From contig VXAI01000020.1 in the NCBI GenBank assembly GCA_013399305.1, forward strand, positions 4,574,425-4,638,424: a stretch of DNA of 64,000 bases. The letters run 5' to 3'. Positions within the stretch are counted from its first letter, which is position 1. Every line of letters starts with the position of its first letter. The position numbers and the translations under genes were made by a program. Below are positions 23,661 to 45,715 of this stretch, one piece after another. The notes under the pieces are model-generated. The model did no database searches. It was not told where the DNA came from and saw nothing but the letters and a program-made list of their open reading frames with translations. This stretch comes from Rostratula benghalensis (Eukaryota; Chordata; Aves; Charadriiformes; Rostratulidae).

Positions 23661-26600
23661 ACTAATCCAGTACAATTTTCCAGTCTATTTGAAGGATAAA
23701 ATTACCCATTGTCTTCAGAAGGAAACTGGTGGACTGGTTACCAGGATGGCCTGTGCTTCACTCTTCAGGAGCAAAGGCTATCTGGAACTGGTGTTCAGGA
23801 TAGTTTCTAACTGTCATACATTTCTCCAACTTGCAGAGCTGCAGGTAACTAAATAAGATGAGCCAAGATATATGCAGTTCTTCAGGGCTCTGCCTTACAC
23901 TGTCGAGTCACTAGAGCTTCCTCCTGCTTTCTGTTTGCAGCAATCCACTGGAAACCCAGCCCTGGAGACCTGCTTCACTGCCCCCGTATTCATTAGGACC
24001 AATTGTTGATACTGTATAACAGAATAGCAGCACCGCAGTTAAAACGGCTCTTTCTTGATATGGGATTTTATGGGACTGTCAGAAAGTCCTAATGAGATCT
24101 CTGAGCCCATCTATCACTTTCTGCAACCCTTGCAGCTGGTTCCATCTTTCAGCAACTGTGTGCCAGTCTGACACAGTAAAAGTGGCACCTACAACACTAC
24201 AGCAGCCACCCCCACACAAGGCATGAGGACACATCCCTCCACTTCATTGACAGCTCCTTAGACTTGGCACCTTAAGTATGCTGTCTCCTTCCTCCCTATT
24301 TTCTTTCCTTTTATTCTTCTTCCTCCTAGCCCAGACTCCCTGTGAAGAATGGTTTTCATTTAATCCAAGCCTGTTTGGCACCAGATTCCTTTTGTCCCAC
24401 CCAGGAGTCAAGGGCATTTTGAGGCCTCATTGAGCAACAAAGAGTCAGGTCGTATTTCTGTGCTCACATTGTGGCAGTCTGGTTACCCATCTTGAGCTTT
24501 CCACCTTTGGAATGTGATGGCAAGAATGGGGAGGAGACACCTCAAAGCCACTCTTCATGTCAGATCTTCATTGTGCCAAGTGAAAATGAATAGCAAGGCT
24601 CTATCCTGGGAAAGGAGAAACGCTGGATCCAGGCAATGGAATAAAAATATAAATACTGTCAATTTTCAACAAAAGTTGATCTTTACTGAGCATGATAACC
24701 AGAGGCAAGAGAAGAAAAAAAAATTTCTATACAGAATACAATACATTTTTTAAAGTTTTTCTGCCACACCCAGAACTGCCAGTCCAACAGTTGCCCAAGG
24801 GGCAGAGGAAGTGGTTAGCAAGGGGTGCCAACAGAACCCCTAAAAATCATGCTGTCATGGAAGCAAGGCTGTTAGGCAGATGGCCAGCAGCACTGAGGGC
24901 CTGGCCAAAACCACGGAGGGCAACTACCCAACAAGCCCAAATTTTCTGTTCATTCTGCAATGGCAAATCCCATCATCTGCTCACAGCATAGAACAAAAGG
25001 AGAGCAGAAGAACTTCACCCAGGTTTGCAGCTTTTGGTTACCCTGTGCACGGGAGAATGTGGTTGTGTATGACACGTGCATCTGATGGCATAAAGCATGT
25101 TTATACCTGGGCAACAGAGCGTGGCATAGAGTGCCCCAAGCTAGTGATGATCGGAGCTAGCACAGTCTACTGCAACCAAGGACTTCAGTGATTAGTCACT
25201 GGCATCATGAGGCAGGACATCAGGCTCTCCCAGTGTCCTGAATCCCATGGCAACTGCACTCAAGGACAGGAGCCCCAGTGAGAGGAGAACAGGGTACACA
25301 CACACCTAACAGGTCTAGAGCACATCTAATTAGCAAACATATCAAACCATGAGGACCAGCACATTCACAAGTGTTAAGCTTGCAATTCCCAAAGAGGAGA
25401 GAGGTGTGTTTTCAGGTCCCCCCCAGCCTGTATGCCTTATTCACATTTACAGGTACCCATGGTGACTAGAGTCAGACAGGAGATTTATGTCAGACTTGAT
25501 GACTACTATAACACACATAAACAGAAAATGCCTGCCTTAGAACAGCCCTTTCCTGATAGGGAGATGTCCACGTTCTGGTTTGGGCTATAGCCCTTCCCTT
25601 CCCCTTCCTGCACTGAATGCTTTCCTGTAGACCCTTTCACCACCCAGCCTGGAGCCAACTGACCAGAGCTCCAGAATAATTTTCAGAAAATTAATTACTT
25701 TCCTTTCCCCTCTTTGGACCGTGGAGTAGAAATGTGCCCTAGACAGCCCCACTTATGGTGAACGAGATTTTTCTTGACTTGTGAAAGCAATTCTGCTTCT
25801 CTCTGTTCCTCAACCCACACGATGCACATCCTGCCTCCAGACACACTTCTCCCTCTTCCCAGATGTGAGGGTTGGAGGCAAGTAAACCCTGTTTGTCTCA
25901 AATCCAATGGCAAACACTGTGGCAGACTCTGCCCTGCCGCATTTCTTGTAAACATATGAGTCCCTCCATTAACCCCTCCACAACGACTGCTCTGCTGGAG
26001 TAAACTTTCTTTTTGGCCTAATATCAGTGAAAGAAGCTTCAGCCCAAGGGGAATTTGGCACAACGGCAACCTACCTGCATGATGTTTGTGTGGGCGGCTG
26101 TAGAGCTGACATCTCCCTCTGTTGCCAATATTGGAGGAGACACGAACAGACAATCGAGAGCACAACGTTGTTTTGTCTCTGATTTTTCTCCCCACCCAAT
26201 AAATGTTTCAGTGAGTTTTTGCAAAGCAGAAATACTTGTGTATGGTCTTTGCGCTTGAAAGCTTATCCAAATTATAATTGACTGCATTTCCCTAAAACAA
26301 AGATAATCGGCTGAGGGCTTGGAAAAATAATGTTTTAGGTGAATGTCTGCTGGAGACAGGAAAGCTGTCTGGCAACAAATTCTGTGGGGAGCACACAGCT
26401 CGATGCTCTTGCTGAAGGGGATCAAGTGAAATTGCAAGACGGGAAAAAGTAATGTGTCTTGAGAGGTTAAATGCAAAATCCTGATTGCTCCTCTCAATTA
26501 CCCCGATCTTACTTTGTGAATTCACTATTTGAGAAGTGCTTATTTCCCAATTATACTGAGATGAACAAGACAATAAGTCAGTGAAACTACTAAATGGAAA

Positions 26601-26690
26601 CCAACCATTTTATGTAATACATGCATCCCAAGCGATTTAGCACAACAAATTCTGTACACGTTTGAAATATCATGAAAATAGTGTCTTTAA
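23661..26690. other. Intergenic DNA, no gene recognised
   Basis: Short frames only. No repeat family, RNA gene or exon supported. Confidence 0.45.
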
Positions 26691-27415
26691 TATACAGTTT
26701 ATATACTTACAATACGCAGTTTAAATTTGTTCATATACATTACAGGGATATTTATTTGCACCTGGTTTAAATAATAATCTGCCTTCAGCCTACACAAAAG
26801 CCCAAAACAGCACAGAATTCCACAAAACCCATGCTTCGTTTCATAACGGAAATGTACTAAGCCAAAGTTTTGGGGCTTTCTCTTTATATTTTCCCAAGTG
26901 TTACTTTTTTGACCTAACCAAAGTGAATCTAAAGAGCTAAGAACTAACAGATATTTTTAATATAATTCAGAAGATTGTCCAAGTCAAGAGAATCACTCTG
27001 CAGATTTTCACGCTGAAAATTTGGTTATTACGCACAGAAACAGTAAAGTCTGAACAACTCCTGGATTATTAGGAGTTTAAGACATAACAAATGAGGAGTC
27101 ATTTATTGCTAGGTCTCAACAAGGAGGTCTGCATTTCCCTACTGCCCTGCCCTCCCTAATACCACAAATAAAATGGACAATCCCTCGCTTTGATCAGAGT
27201 TTCATTCGTACCATCTAGCTCACACATGGGAAAGCTGCAGTTTCAGAGTGTCAAAAGCAGGAACCAGGGGAGCTGGGCTAAGCCCCTGTCCTTTCACACA
27301 GGGCTGGCATTTTGCTTTTAAGTAGCGGGATGTAACCCCTGCCTGGCCTGCAGGCAGGCACCCGCTGGGCAGCACACAAGGGACTGGTGCCAGCATGCTT
27401 TATTTAGTGGGGAGA

Positions 27416-27450
27416 CTGTCCTGGTTTGAGGAGGGCCTAAACCATGACAG
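27416..27450. repeat. Short imperfect hairpin
   Basis: CTGTCCTGGTTT and AAACCATGACAG form a 12-base stem with one mismatch around an 11-base loop. The arm resembles the TGTCCTGGTTT start of some avian LTRs, but no LTR body is evident. Confidence 0.5.
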
Positions 27451-30400
27451 TGACAATCAAGGAGTTGATTCAAGAAGAAAACATAGGAGAAAACACTTCA
27501 AGTATTTATAGACAGACTTGAAACATGGTGGGATTTTTTTGCAACAGTATCGCTATTTTTGCTGTTTCTCTTGAAGCTGTTGTTCTGGAATAAAGTCAAT
27601 TAAACTGGCAAATAAAATGGTTGTATTGGAAAAAACGCGGTGTAACACACAGTTACTTCAACCCTTGCTTCTAGCTGCAAAGAACACTTCAAAATATATT
27701 TTCCTTCCAATTTTGGATGGACCAAATGTTTTCTGTCTCTAAATTTCCAGCCGTGGGCAATTTTTACAATACGGCAAGAATAACAGCACAAATATGCACT
27801 TTGAATTGATTTCACTACAGCTTTGGTTAGCCAGCCAGACGGCAAGACAAAGAATCTTAATCCTAGGCACAACAAGCATCTAAAGGAAAGCAGCCTTTCC
27901 CCTCAAGTTTCCTCCTCATCCCTCACTTGGCCAATTCTGTGTCCACCTCCAGAAAAGCCCCCATGTCAGAATCCAGCTTTCCCCACTGAAGGCAGCATCA
28001 GCCCTTGTGCCGCCATGCGCCTGTTGCATAGAAAGGATGTGTTTCTTGGTGCAGGACAAAGAAGACAGCTCCGTTCAGAATGACATGCCAGATTTTTTTT
28101 CTACTGAAACCCTCAGACAAACAAAACCCCCAAGAATGACACAAAATGTCAGGCGCTGATCACTAAATAAGCACCAGAGGCCTTACTTTTATTTAATCCA
28201 AGAAAAGAAGTCCAAGGTTAGGGACTGGCATATTTCAGCAGAGTGCCTTGAAAAAGTAGACAACTTTAGGTCACTCTGGCATGACACTTGTTGTCTGAAC
28301 TCAATGGCTTCACCTCTGTCAGAAGACAAAACGGGCCAGTGCCAGTTCACATCAACAGAAACGAACTCTATTACTCTCAAAAACCATCGCTAACCTGCAA
28401 GCTGTGCTTGAGACCTGCCTGGGATCACCCATTGCACAGGCTTGTTGGGCTGCACAACGACCCCATACCAATGGTTCAGCAGCAAGGGACAACCACCAGA
28501 GAGTGCCCATGCCCCTACGCTGCTCTGTTTGTGACTCCTCTCAAGCACTGAGGGCTGTCTCCTCCTCCATCAGCCGGTAAGAAGTTCACGTCACAGGGAT
28601 ATCCCCCAGAGCTTTCAGACATTTCCTAATCACAGTGGGAACACTACAGTTACCCTCCATTTCAAAGTAGAAGAAGCAGTGCAGCATTTTGTAACCTTTT
28701 ACAGATGATAGCCTCCAGGTTTTACACCCCATCCTTCTAAAGAGACTGTTTGGTTCTCTGCAAGAGTCCTGAAGGACTCCTCTGCTCCTACCCCATTTCA
28801 AAGGTGCCTTTATTACCAGGGACTTTCTGTGAGATCAGCGTGTTCACATTGGTCTGCCTTGTTCAGACTGCCTTCTACAGTGCCAGGGATGGTCCTGACT
28901 CAGTACCACAGCAACGAAGCTCAAGAGGAAAGCAAATAAATTAGATCCCATGGGCATCGGTGCTGCCATAGCCTGGCTACCCACGCAATGGTGAAGAGGC
29001 TGAGCTACCATACTTCAGCTGCCCGGTTTGGTCATCCCTCTCTTTATTTCACCAGAGCAGACACTTCAGTCCAGCTTGGGCCCCACAGCAGGTGGCTCAA
29101 TACCACAGTCATATAATTCACACAATACAAAGGTTAGGAACACCTCAATCACTACAAATGGCTTGGAAAATTAAGATGATGAGCTGCTAAGGGCAAAAGA
29201 AAAGGTCAAATGCTAAGATACTTTGCATAAAAACAACTAAACAGTGCCAAGCCAGAAGATGACAAGTGGAAGGCCATTAATAGCAAGTTTGCAATTAGGG
29301 GTTTTAGCTGTACTTTTTGCACAGAATCTGCTTTTGAAATCATTGCACATTTCGGGGCCTTTCAACAGGCCAGTGGTATTTTGGTCTATGCATACATGAC
29401 CTTAATGCAGCACACTCAGGAATGCAAACTCCAGCAGGCTTCTTGCCAGGAAAAACATTCCAAGCAGGTAAACAGAGATAACAGAACAGATATCCATCCA
29501 TAGTCAAACAGCACTATTTTTTTGGGATGTTAATATCCTGGGGGCATTTGAAATATTTAATGGTAATATTACCAAGACTGCCAGCTCCTATTTTTTGCTG
29601 GGTTTTTTTTGAGAGAGATATGCATACACTTTTTTTTATTTTTACTCAGAATTACCAAGCCAAGCAAAATAAACAGAGGTACCTGACATTTAAAATTTGG
29701 CCCTTTCGAATCTGAACACTCCTTTGACATAGTAAGTGTTAAAATGCAATTAACTTCAACTTGCCCGTGCCTACCAACAAGCACACACATCTCAACAGTA
29801 CTTGGATTTGATTTAGTCTTACTTGCAGCTAAAATATTTTAGGATGCTAATGAAAATGCATCCGGAGAAAGCTATTGATCTGTTGCTAAAAGTCAATACA
29901 TTAAGAAATAGAGTAGGATTATGAACTCTTGGGGTTTTTTCTATTGGGATATTATTTTGGCTCACTGCTTTCTAGTACCCACATCAGTTGGGCTTTGCTC
30001 TCTGGTTGGGAGCTGGTGGTTTGCATTATTGCAAGACAAGTGATGTATCTTGTCTGTGGCCCGGAGACATGACATGAAATTTGCCCAGGCAACAGAAAAC
30101 TCCATTTGCAAATAAATAATTTTTCATGAGCCAATATCGTTGAGAAAACAGTCAAAAGCAGCCTCTCATTTTTGTCCCTCCTCTGTCTTTCCTCTTGATG
30201 CTCCCACTATGTGCCCTACAATGGAAAAAGAGATATTTTGTGTACTTCAAAAAGGTAAGAAAGGCAGATGATGGTGTCACCCACACCAGGGCTCTGCTCA
30301 GCAGCAGGATGGAGGAGGATGCTCAGCTGAGGATGGACACCATACAGTGTTTCCTAAATCCCTGTATTCAGTACTACAAAAGCAAGGGATCCTGGGGTTA

Positions 30401-31645
30401 TTTAGACACATTTTGGAGGGCTCTGGCACAGGAAATCAGCAATGGACTAGCAAAAGGTAATCCTGTTTCTAGCCTTCTGAGCAGTTAAATGTGAAAGGTC
30501 TCCAGGGGCAGCCTAATGTCTCTTTCCTGACTCTGTGCTCTTTTCTGACTGCTGCCACCCTGTGACCTCTATTGCAGTGAGTTTTTGCAGCTGGGCAACT
30601 AAATTACCACACATCACAGTGCTACAGTTCCTCCCCCTTTGACCCCCAAGTCCTCCTGCATCTCCTGCAGGCAGGACAGGTGAACTTACACATCACAAGC
30701 ACTTCCCTTGGCATGGCTCAAACCCTCACTTGGCCCCTTCTTACCAGCCCATTATGTGCTGCTTCTGTTCCCACCTCGCCAATGCTTTATTTCAAAAGCA
30801 TCCTACAGGAGCACTGTCACCTTCCCACACAGATCCGACTGCAGGAACAGGATAGCACATCAAGAGCATTTTCAGAGGATGGTAACAGCAGCAGAGGAAA
30901 TACAAGGGGTTGCCTTTCACCCAAGCAAGGCTATTGCAAGGGCCACGCTAGCAGATTCTGCCGAGAGAAGGGTCTGTGCACTGAACGAACTGCCTTTCCC
31001 ATGAGAAAGCTGCACGACCAGAAGTCATGCTACTTACTCCAGCCATCCGACTACAAAAGCAACTTTTGAAATCTACAGGTCATAAACTTTTAATTGGCCA
31101 GGGCAGAGTGGCTCAGTAGGAAAATCCCCCTACTCCCTCCCCTCTGGGCAATGAGCTGAGCAAGACTCTTTGTTTTGAAAACATTTAACCCTTTTTGCCC
31201 AAAGTCACAGGGAAAGTGTATCCACATTACAGGTAGTCAGGAAGAGATTGTTAATAAAAATATGCTGCAAGAATAGTGTATTAGTGGCACTTCACAGCAA
31301 TTCTTAACATTTTCAGATGTAGTGTCAAAATGATGCTTTTGTATATCTGAACACCTCTTGTTAACAGAAACAGAAGAAAGTCACAGCATGTTGCCAAATA
31401 TTACTTGAACAGATACAATCCCGTAAGAAATACATTATTTTTTTTGCAGTTAACACAAAACTGTAAACTGGATTGGTGTGTGTCTTTCAGCATCAAATTG
31501 TTCAGTAATAAATACGACTAAGTCTTAGCAGACTATGGAGTAAAAGTTCCCTTAGTGTCCAGTTTTTAGCAGCTGTTGAACGTTCAGGGATGCACAAGGC
31601 ACACCTCTGCAGATTCTCTACCTTTTGTACTGACATACCAATAAC

Positions 31646-31664
31646 AAAAAAAAAAAAAAAAAAA
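31646..31664. repeat. PolyA run, 19 A
   Basis: Simple repeat within the presumed GAREM1 3' UTR (polyU in the transcript). Confidence 0.9.
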
Positions 31665-31818
31665 GATCCATCCACCACTCAAAATTGTTTATCTGCATAG
31701 TAAGAATTTTTCTACTACTATTTACAGGAAGGGCTTTTAGTGCAAAAAACAGGAAGTGATGTATTAGCTGAAGTGCATTGAGCACATCTCATACAGTTTC
31801 ACTAATAACGAGTTGGTA

Positions 31819-41505
<9,687 letters not shown>

Positions 41506-42684
41506 TGCTTCGGATTTGGGAGGCACTGGAGGTGGAGGTAGGGAAACATCTGAAGACTTTGTGGTTGCTCCAACAGTCGCCGGCACAGGAAGAGATGCGG
41601 TACCACACTTTGATCGGAAAGACCCTCTGTAGTTGTCACATTTGTTCTTCTCACTTAGTGAGCGAGTGAGAGGCTGGTCACCAGCCTTTCCAGACCCTTG
41701 GTCCAACCACAGCTCTTCGTAAGGAAGCTCTGGTTTTGTAGGCAGAAACATCGATTCTTCACTAACTTCAGGAAAAAGGTAATCGCTGCTGCTGTCACCA
41801 GACTCCTGGTACTGAAGAGCATCGTGAGAGAAGAGGGCCCACTCGTTACACAAGTCCCTGCAGCCGTGAAGGTTCACTTCACTATTCCCATGCAGGTTGT
41901 TTCCATAGACGCACACCGAAAGGCGGTGGAAGGACTGAGTAAGCTCGTCCCGGGCGTAGCTGAGGGAGTTGGGCACGTGGCTGTGCCCCGTGCACCGGCT
42001 CTTCTTCGGGCTCTTGCAGTCCTCGTTCCAGTCAGTTTTCACATCTCGCACGGCACGGGAATACTCATCAATGTCAAACTGTTCCTGGCATATATTAAAC
42101 CAGTGCTGGATGAGAGCTTCGTGCCACAGCTCCCCCTTCACCAGACTGTCAGGCAGAGTGAATTTCGGAAGGGTCAAGTGCAAGGGAAAATGCATGGGAA
42201 TAATTTTGTTGCCACGAAGCACGCAACAAACCACCACAGTCTTGGTTTGAATGTTGACAAACTTGTACCTGTGCCCTTCACGGATAAAATGCAGGTCATA
42301 AGGGTTTCTTGGTGTAGGACTTGGCACAGTCACGTTAACGGGCAGCCTGGTTTTTTCTACTATATTGCGAATCGTGTGCTCACCTTCTTGCATCTGCACC
42401 TCCAGTGGGCTGCGGGTGCTAAACTTGCCCTTACACTGGAAAGGGAGACTGATGCTTTCATTGGTCCTGTGGTTCATGCAGATGAGGCAGGGCATTTTGC
42501 CTCTGCCTAGCTTACTAATTGAGTTAAGTTTCCCAATTTTTTTGAAGATGGTGTTCAGTCGTGACTTCTCCTTGGAAGATTTTGCATAAAGGATTTCTGC
42601 TTGCCCCATTAAAGTGAGCTCATCCCCAGTACTAAGAGTAATGTTGTAAACTTCAGTGTCTTCATTGCATTCACCTGAAGCCAC
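41506..42684 (-). CDS. GAREM1: GAREM1 large exon: most of the CABIT region and central tail
   Basis: A minus-strand exon of 1179 bases (393 codons, phase 0 at both ends). Acceptor ATTATTTTACAG is at 42685 and donor GCA|GTAAGT at 41506. It starts Val-Ala-Ser-Gly-Glu-Cys-Asn-Glu-Asp. The first approximately 200 residues continue the CABIT domain. A basic Lys-Ser-Pro-Lys-Lys-Ser-Arg motif follows (residues about 355-361), then an acidic/Ser-rich tail and the polyproline ligand Leu-Pro-Pro-Pro-Pro-Val-Pro-Pro-Lys at the exon end. Counting from the upstream exon places Leu-Pro-Tyr-Glu-Glu-Leu-Trp at Tyr453 (codon 41719-41721), the tyrosine reported to be phosphorylated in the human protein. The apparent Met upstream, at 42783, lies in the intron and is not the start. 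Confidence 0.96.
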
Positions 42685-44747
42685 CTGTAAAATAATAATA
42701 AAAAAAAATAGGGTTTTGCCCATTGCAGACAATACTTCAAATCTTATCACATCTATTGAGACTGAACTGACAAGACTGTACATTGGGAGAAACTAAACTA
42801 ACTTTATTTGAACAGCTGACTAGTCAAGTGCAAGGTGTGCGACCTGAGGCTTGGCCAAGTAACCTTTCTGTATTGTTCTGCACATTCCTGCATCTTACTT
42901 GAAGGGAAACAGCCAACTGAAACTGCCAAAGAAGGCAAGAGAACAAATATAACCAGGTTTTAGAGAAAGGAAAAATCCACATATCCCAGCAATTGAAATA
43001 GCTACTTGTGTCATGCAGCTATGACAGAGCATATCTGGATTCCCTTGGGTATCCTCTTCCCGCCCCTTTGTTTTTGCTGTTTGCTAGAACTTATTTGCCA
43101 AGCTCTTGAGGGAAACAAACTTCTTTCACTATCTTCAGCTCCCTGGGGAGCAGAAAAGGTGATCTCATCATTATGGATGAAGCATATCCCATTGATATAA
43201 TCTCTTCCAGGCCAGGGCGAATGACAGATGACATCTATTCCCTGAAGGAGAAGTCAAGAACATTGGTCTGTCCCATATGCCTTACTCCCCCTCTGCCTTG
43301 CTCTCCTAGTCATAGACTTCCTTCCTTATTTTTTGATCATAATTGCAATTAAGAGATTAAACAACATATGCACAGCCATGTGTGTGCTTTTCTAGTATGG
43401 AAATTGTACTGGAAATTAAAAAAAAAAAAAGAAAAAGAAAAGGCAAAGCAGATGTCCAAGGCTCATTTGTTCCTGAAGTTATTTCCTTAAGAATGGAATA
43501 ACTCCTTATAGACAAGATTGCTCTGCTTCATAATTGAGCGGTTTAACTTGAAAAGCCCTTTTCAGGGACCTAACAGGAACCCACCCAGCTCTTCTTCACC
43601 ATTATCAGATAATTACTGTAAAGGAAGGTGTACCCAGATAAAAGCTACAGACCCGTACAGACCATTTTATTCAGAAATACGGAATATACTACAAAAATTG
43701 CAAATGAAAACATACAGTAAAATAGCCACAACCCCTAAAGACTTCAGAGAGCCGTGTGGAGTTCAAATTCTGGGCTTCAAATTCAGGTATCATCACGGAA
43801 GAGCCATTGCATGCAATCAAGGCTGTAATTCCAATCAGCTAATAGCTGAGAAGTGCTGTGAGTAACCCTCCCTCTTGTAAGACGTGATCTGCAATTCACC
43901 CCTGTTTGCAGAGTCGCGATTACCTTCTGCAAGCCCTTCAGAGCAAAGGCACGGGCAGCTCAGCCGAGGTGTGCCGCCTTCGCACTTCGGGCCTGGGGCT
44001 TCCGGAGAGGAAGTCATTCAAGCCCTGAATTATCTAAACAAACACTAACTGCTCTGATCCAGGAAACTACTAGCTTTTATGGTACGCAATACTCACTCAC
44101 AGTTCACACCACTGCCCAGACAGCATTTCTGAAACGCTGCAACATGAAAGGGATCATTTTTTTTTTTTTTGCTGATAACAGCTCGTTGCTGGTTTCTCCT
44201 CAAAACCGCCGCAGAGCCGTGTCCGGCCACGTAGCCCTGGGGCTGAAGATACACAGAGCTCTGTGCATGTACCACTCCGTCTCCCCTTCCTCTTTTTGAA
44301 AGGGCATATTCTGATTCTGATCAGATTATCAGCATCAACAAGTCCCCACAAATGCCTTCTTTGGACAGTGTGAGCTACGCTGTCAGAAGTTTTAAGTCAA
44401 GACAGGACGGTTACAGCTTTTTCTCTCTTCCTGTGGGGACACCGGCTGGAGCGAGGGAGGTGTCACAGCCTATGGCTGTGGGAGCTGCTGCTTGGCCAGC
44501 TCGCAGTCCCCTGATGGTTCACAAACAAACAAGCCACTGTAGGAGGAAACGACGGGTCAGATGTGAAACCACAGAGGTAAGTAACCAGCTGAGCTTCACA
44601 ACAAAGGTCCTGCAAAGCAGCTGCTTATTAATGGCACTCATTTCCACCAGCCACCTAGCAAATGGATTTTTAGATTTGACAGGCGTGTTTAAAAACAAAA
44701 TTACTCTCAATTGCCAGATTTGGAAAATATTCTTTAAAAATCCTTTC

Positions 44748-44769
44748 TTTTTTTTTTTTTTTTTTTTTT
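44748..44769. repeat. PolyT run, 22 T
   Basis: Simple repeat inside a GAREM1 intron. Confidence 0.9.
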
Positions 44770-45454
44770 GTTTAAACAGTCACAGGATAATAGTAGGTGA
44801 AATAAGGCTGAATCTTATTGTGCTGGAACAAAAGAAAAATCATGCCACAGTTCTAGTTTGGCACTCTGAGAAAAATGCAGTTCTGCACTCTTCCTTCTGA
44901 ACATAAATATAAAGGATTAGCTGCTGTCCCAATTGTAATAAAAACCTGAAAAACTGAAAAGTCTGTGACTGCAGAACTTTATTCCTACCCACTAAACCTT
45001 ACTACTGTAAAGTTAAAGCTGCTGGTACACCTCAGCAGGCTGAGTATATTTAAAAATTTATAATCCTGAAAGCTGAGAAAGTTAACTCCTCTCTTCTCGC
45101 GTTAAGTCAATTCATTCATTAGTTAACAGGGTAGTTAACATCTGTAAAGCATCCATGGTAGGTAAATACATGTTCCAGGACATTAGTAACAAATACCTAC
45201 CACATATATTGTGTATAACATATACATATCAAAATCAATCCATATAGAGCTATCACTCTAAAATCATCTAGAAACTCATGCAAAAGTTTTTTTGTTTCTC
45301 AGATTATATAACTAAATTATCTTAATTTTGTTCTTGAAGCCATGACCTATGAAAAGCAAACTTGCTCCATCATGTTCACTCAAACATTTCACTTTACCAA
45401 TCACCACAAAATTTACAAAAAACATCAACGAAGGGCTATGGACTTCAGCACAGG

Positions 45455-45715
45455 ACATTAGGGGTCGACTGTAGAACACTCCAGGTTGGGCAGGGCCCCA
45501 GAGTCATCCAGTCCAACCTGATCTTCAGAGCAGATGTAGTTACGGCAGGTTGCTTAGTGCCACATCCAATTAAATTTTTAGTTTTTCCAAAGATGGAGAA
45601 TCCACATTTTCTCTGGGCAAACTCTTTCTTTGTTCTACCACCTTTGTGTTAAAATTATTTTTTTTTTTAATTATAGTTTCTAGGAAAATTCTCCCCTGTT
45701 CTAGCTTGTGTCAGT
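45455..45715 (-). mobile_element. Old CR1 LINE 3' fragment
   Basis: Plus-strand text shows GAGTCATCCAGTCCAACCTG, GTGCCACATCCAATTAAATT and GGAGAATCCACATTTTCTCT. This is the reverse complement of a diverged CR1 3' region and C-terminal ORF2. It is less well matched than the other fragments, so probably an older insertion or another subfamily. Confidence 0.75.

Larger units (their letters stand above)
26691..31818 (-). other. GAREM1 3' UTR and downstream DNA, boundary unknown
   Basis: Immediately 3' of the GAREM1 stop on the minus strand. Possible minus-strand polyadenylation hexamers are ATTAAA at 31089-31094 and AATAAA at 30786-30791, 29635-29640, 29043-29048, 28809-28814, 28188-28193, 27399-27404 and 26751-26756. 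I cannot tell which is used. There is a 19-base polyA run (plus strand) at 31646-31664. No transposon is recognised here. Confidence 0.4.

Noticed and set aside
25695..26497. Overlapping minus-strand open frames of 152 and 166 codons
   Set aside because: No family resemblance, and they overlap in different frames as expected for chance open stretches.
41698..42510. Open frame of 270 codons on the plus strand
   Set aside because: Antisense shadow of the large GAREM1 exon; no independent similarity.
42685..42783. Met codon upstream of the large GAREM1 exon as the protein start
   Set aside because: The acceptor at 42685 and the in-frame exon at 50688-50818 show this is intron.
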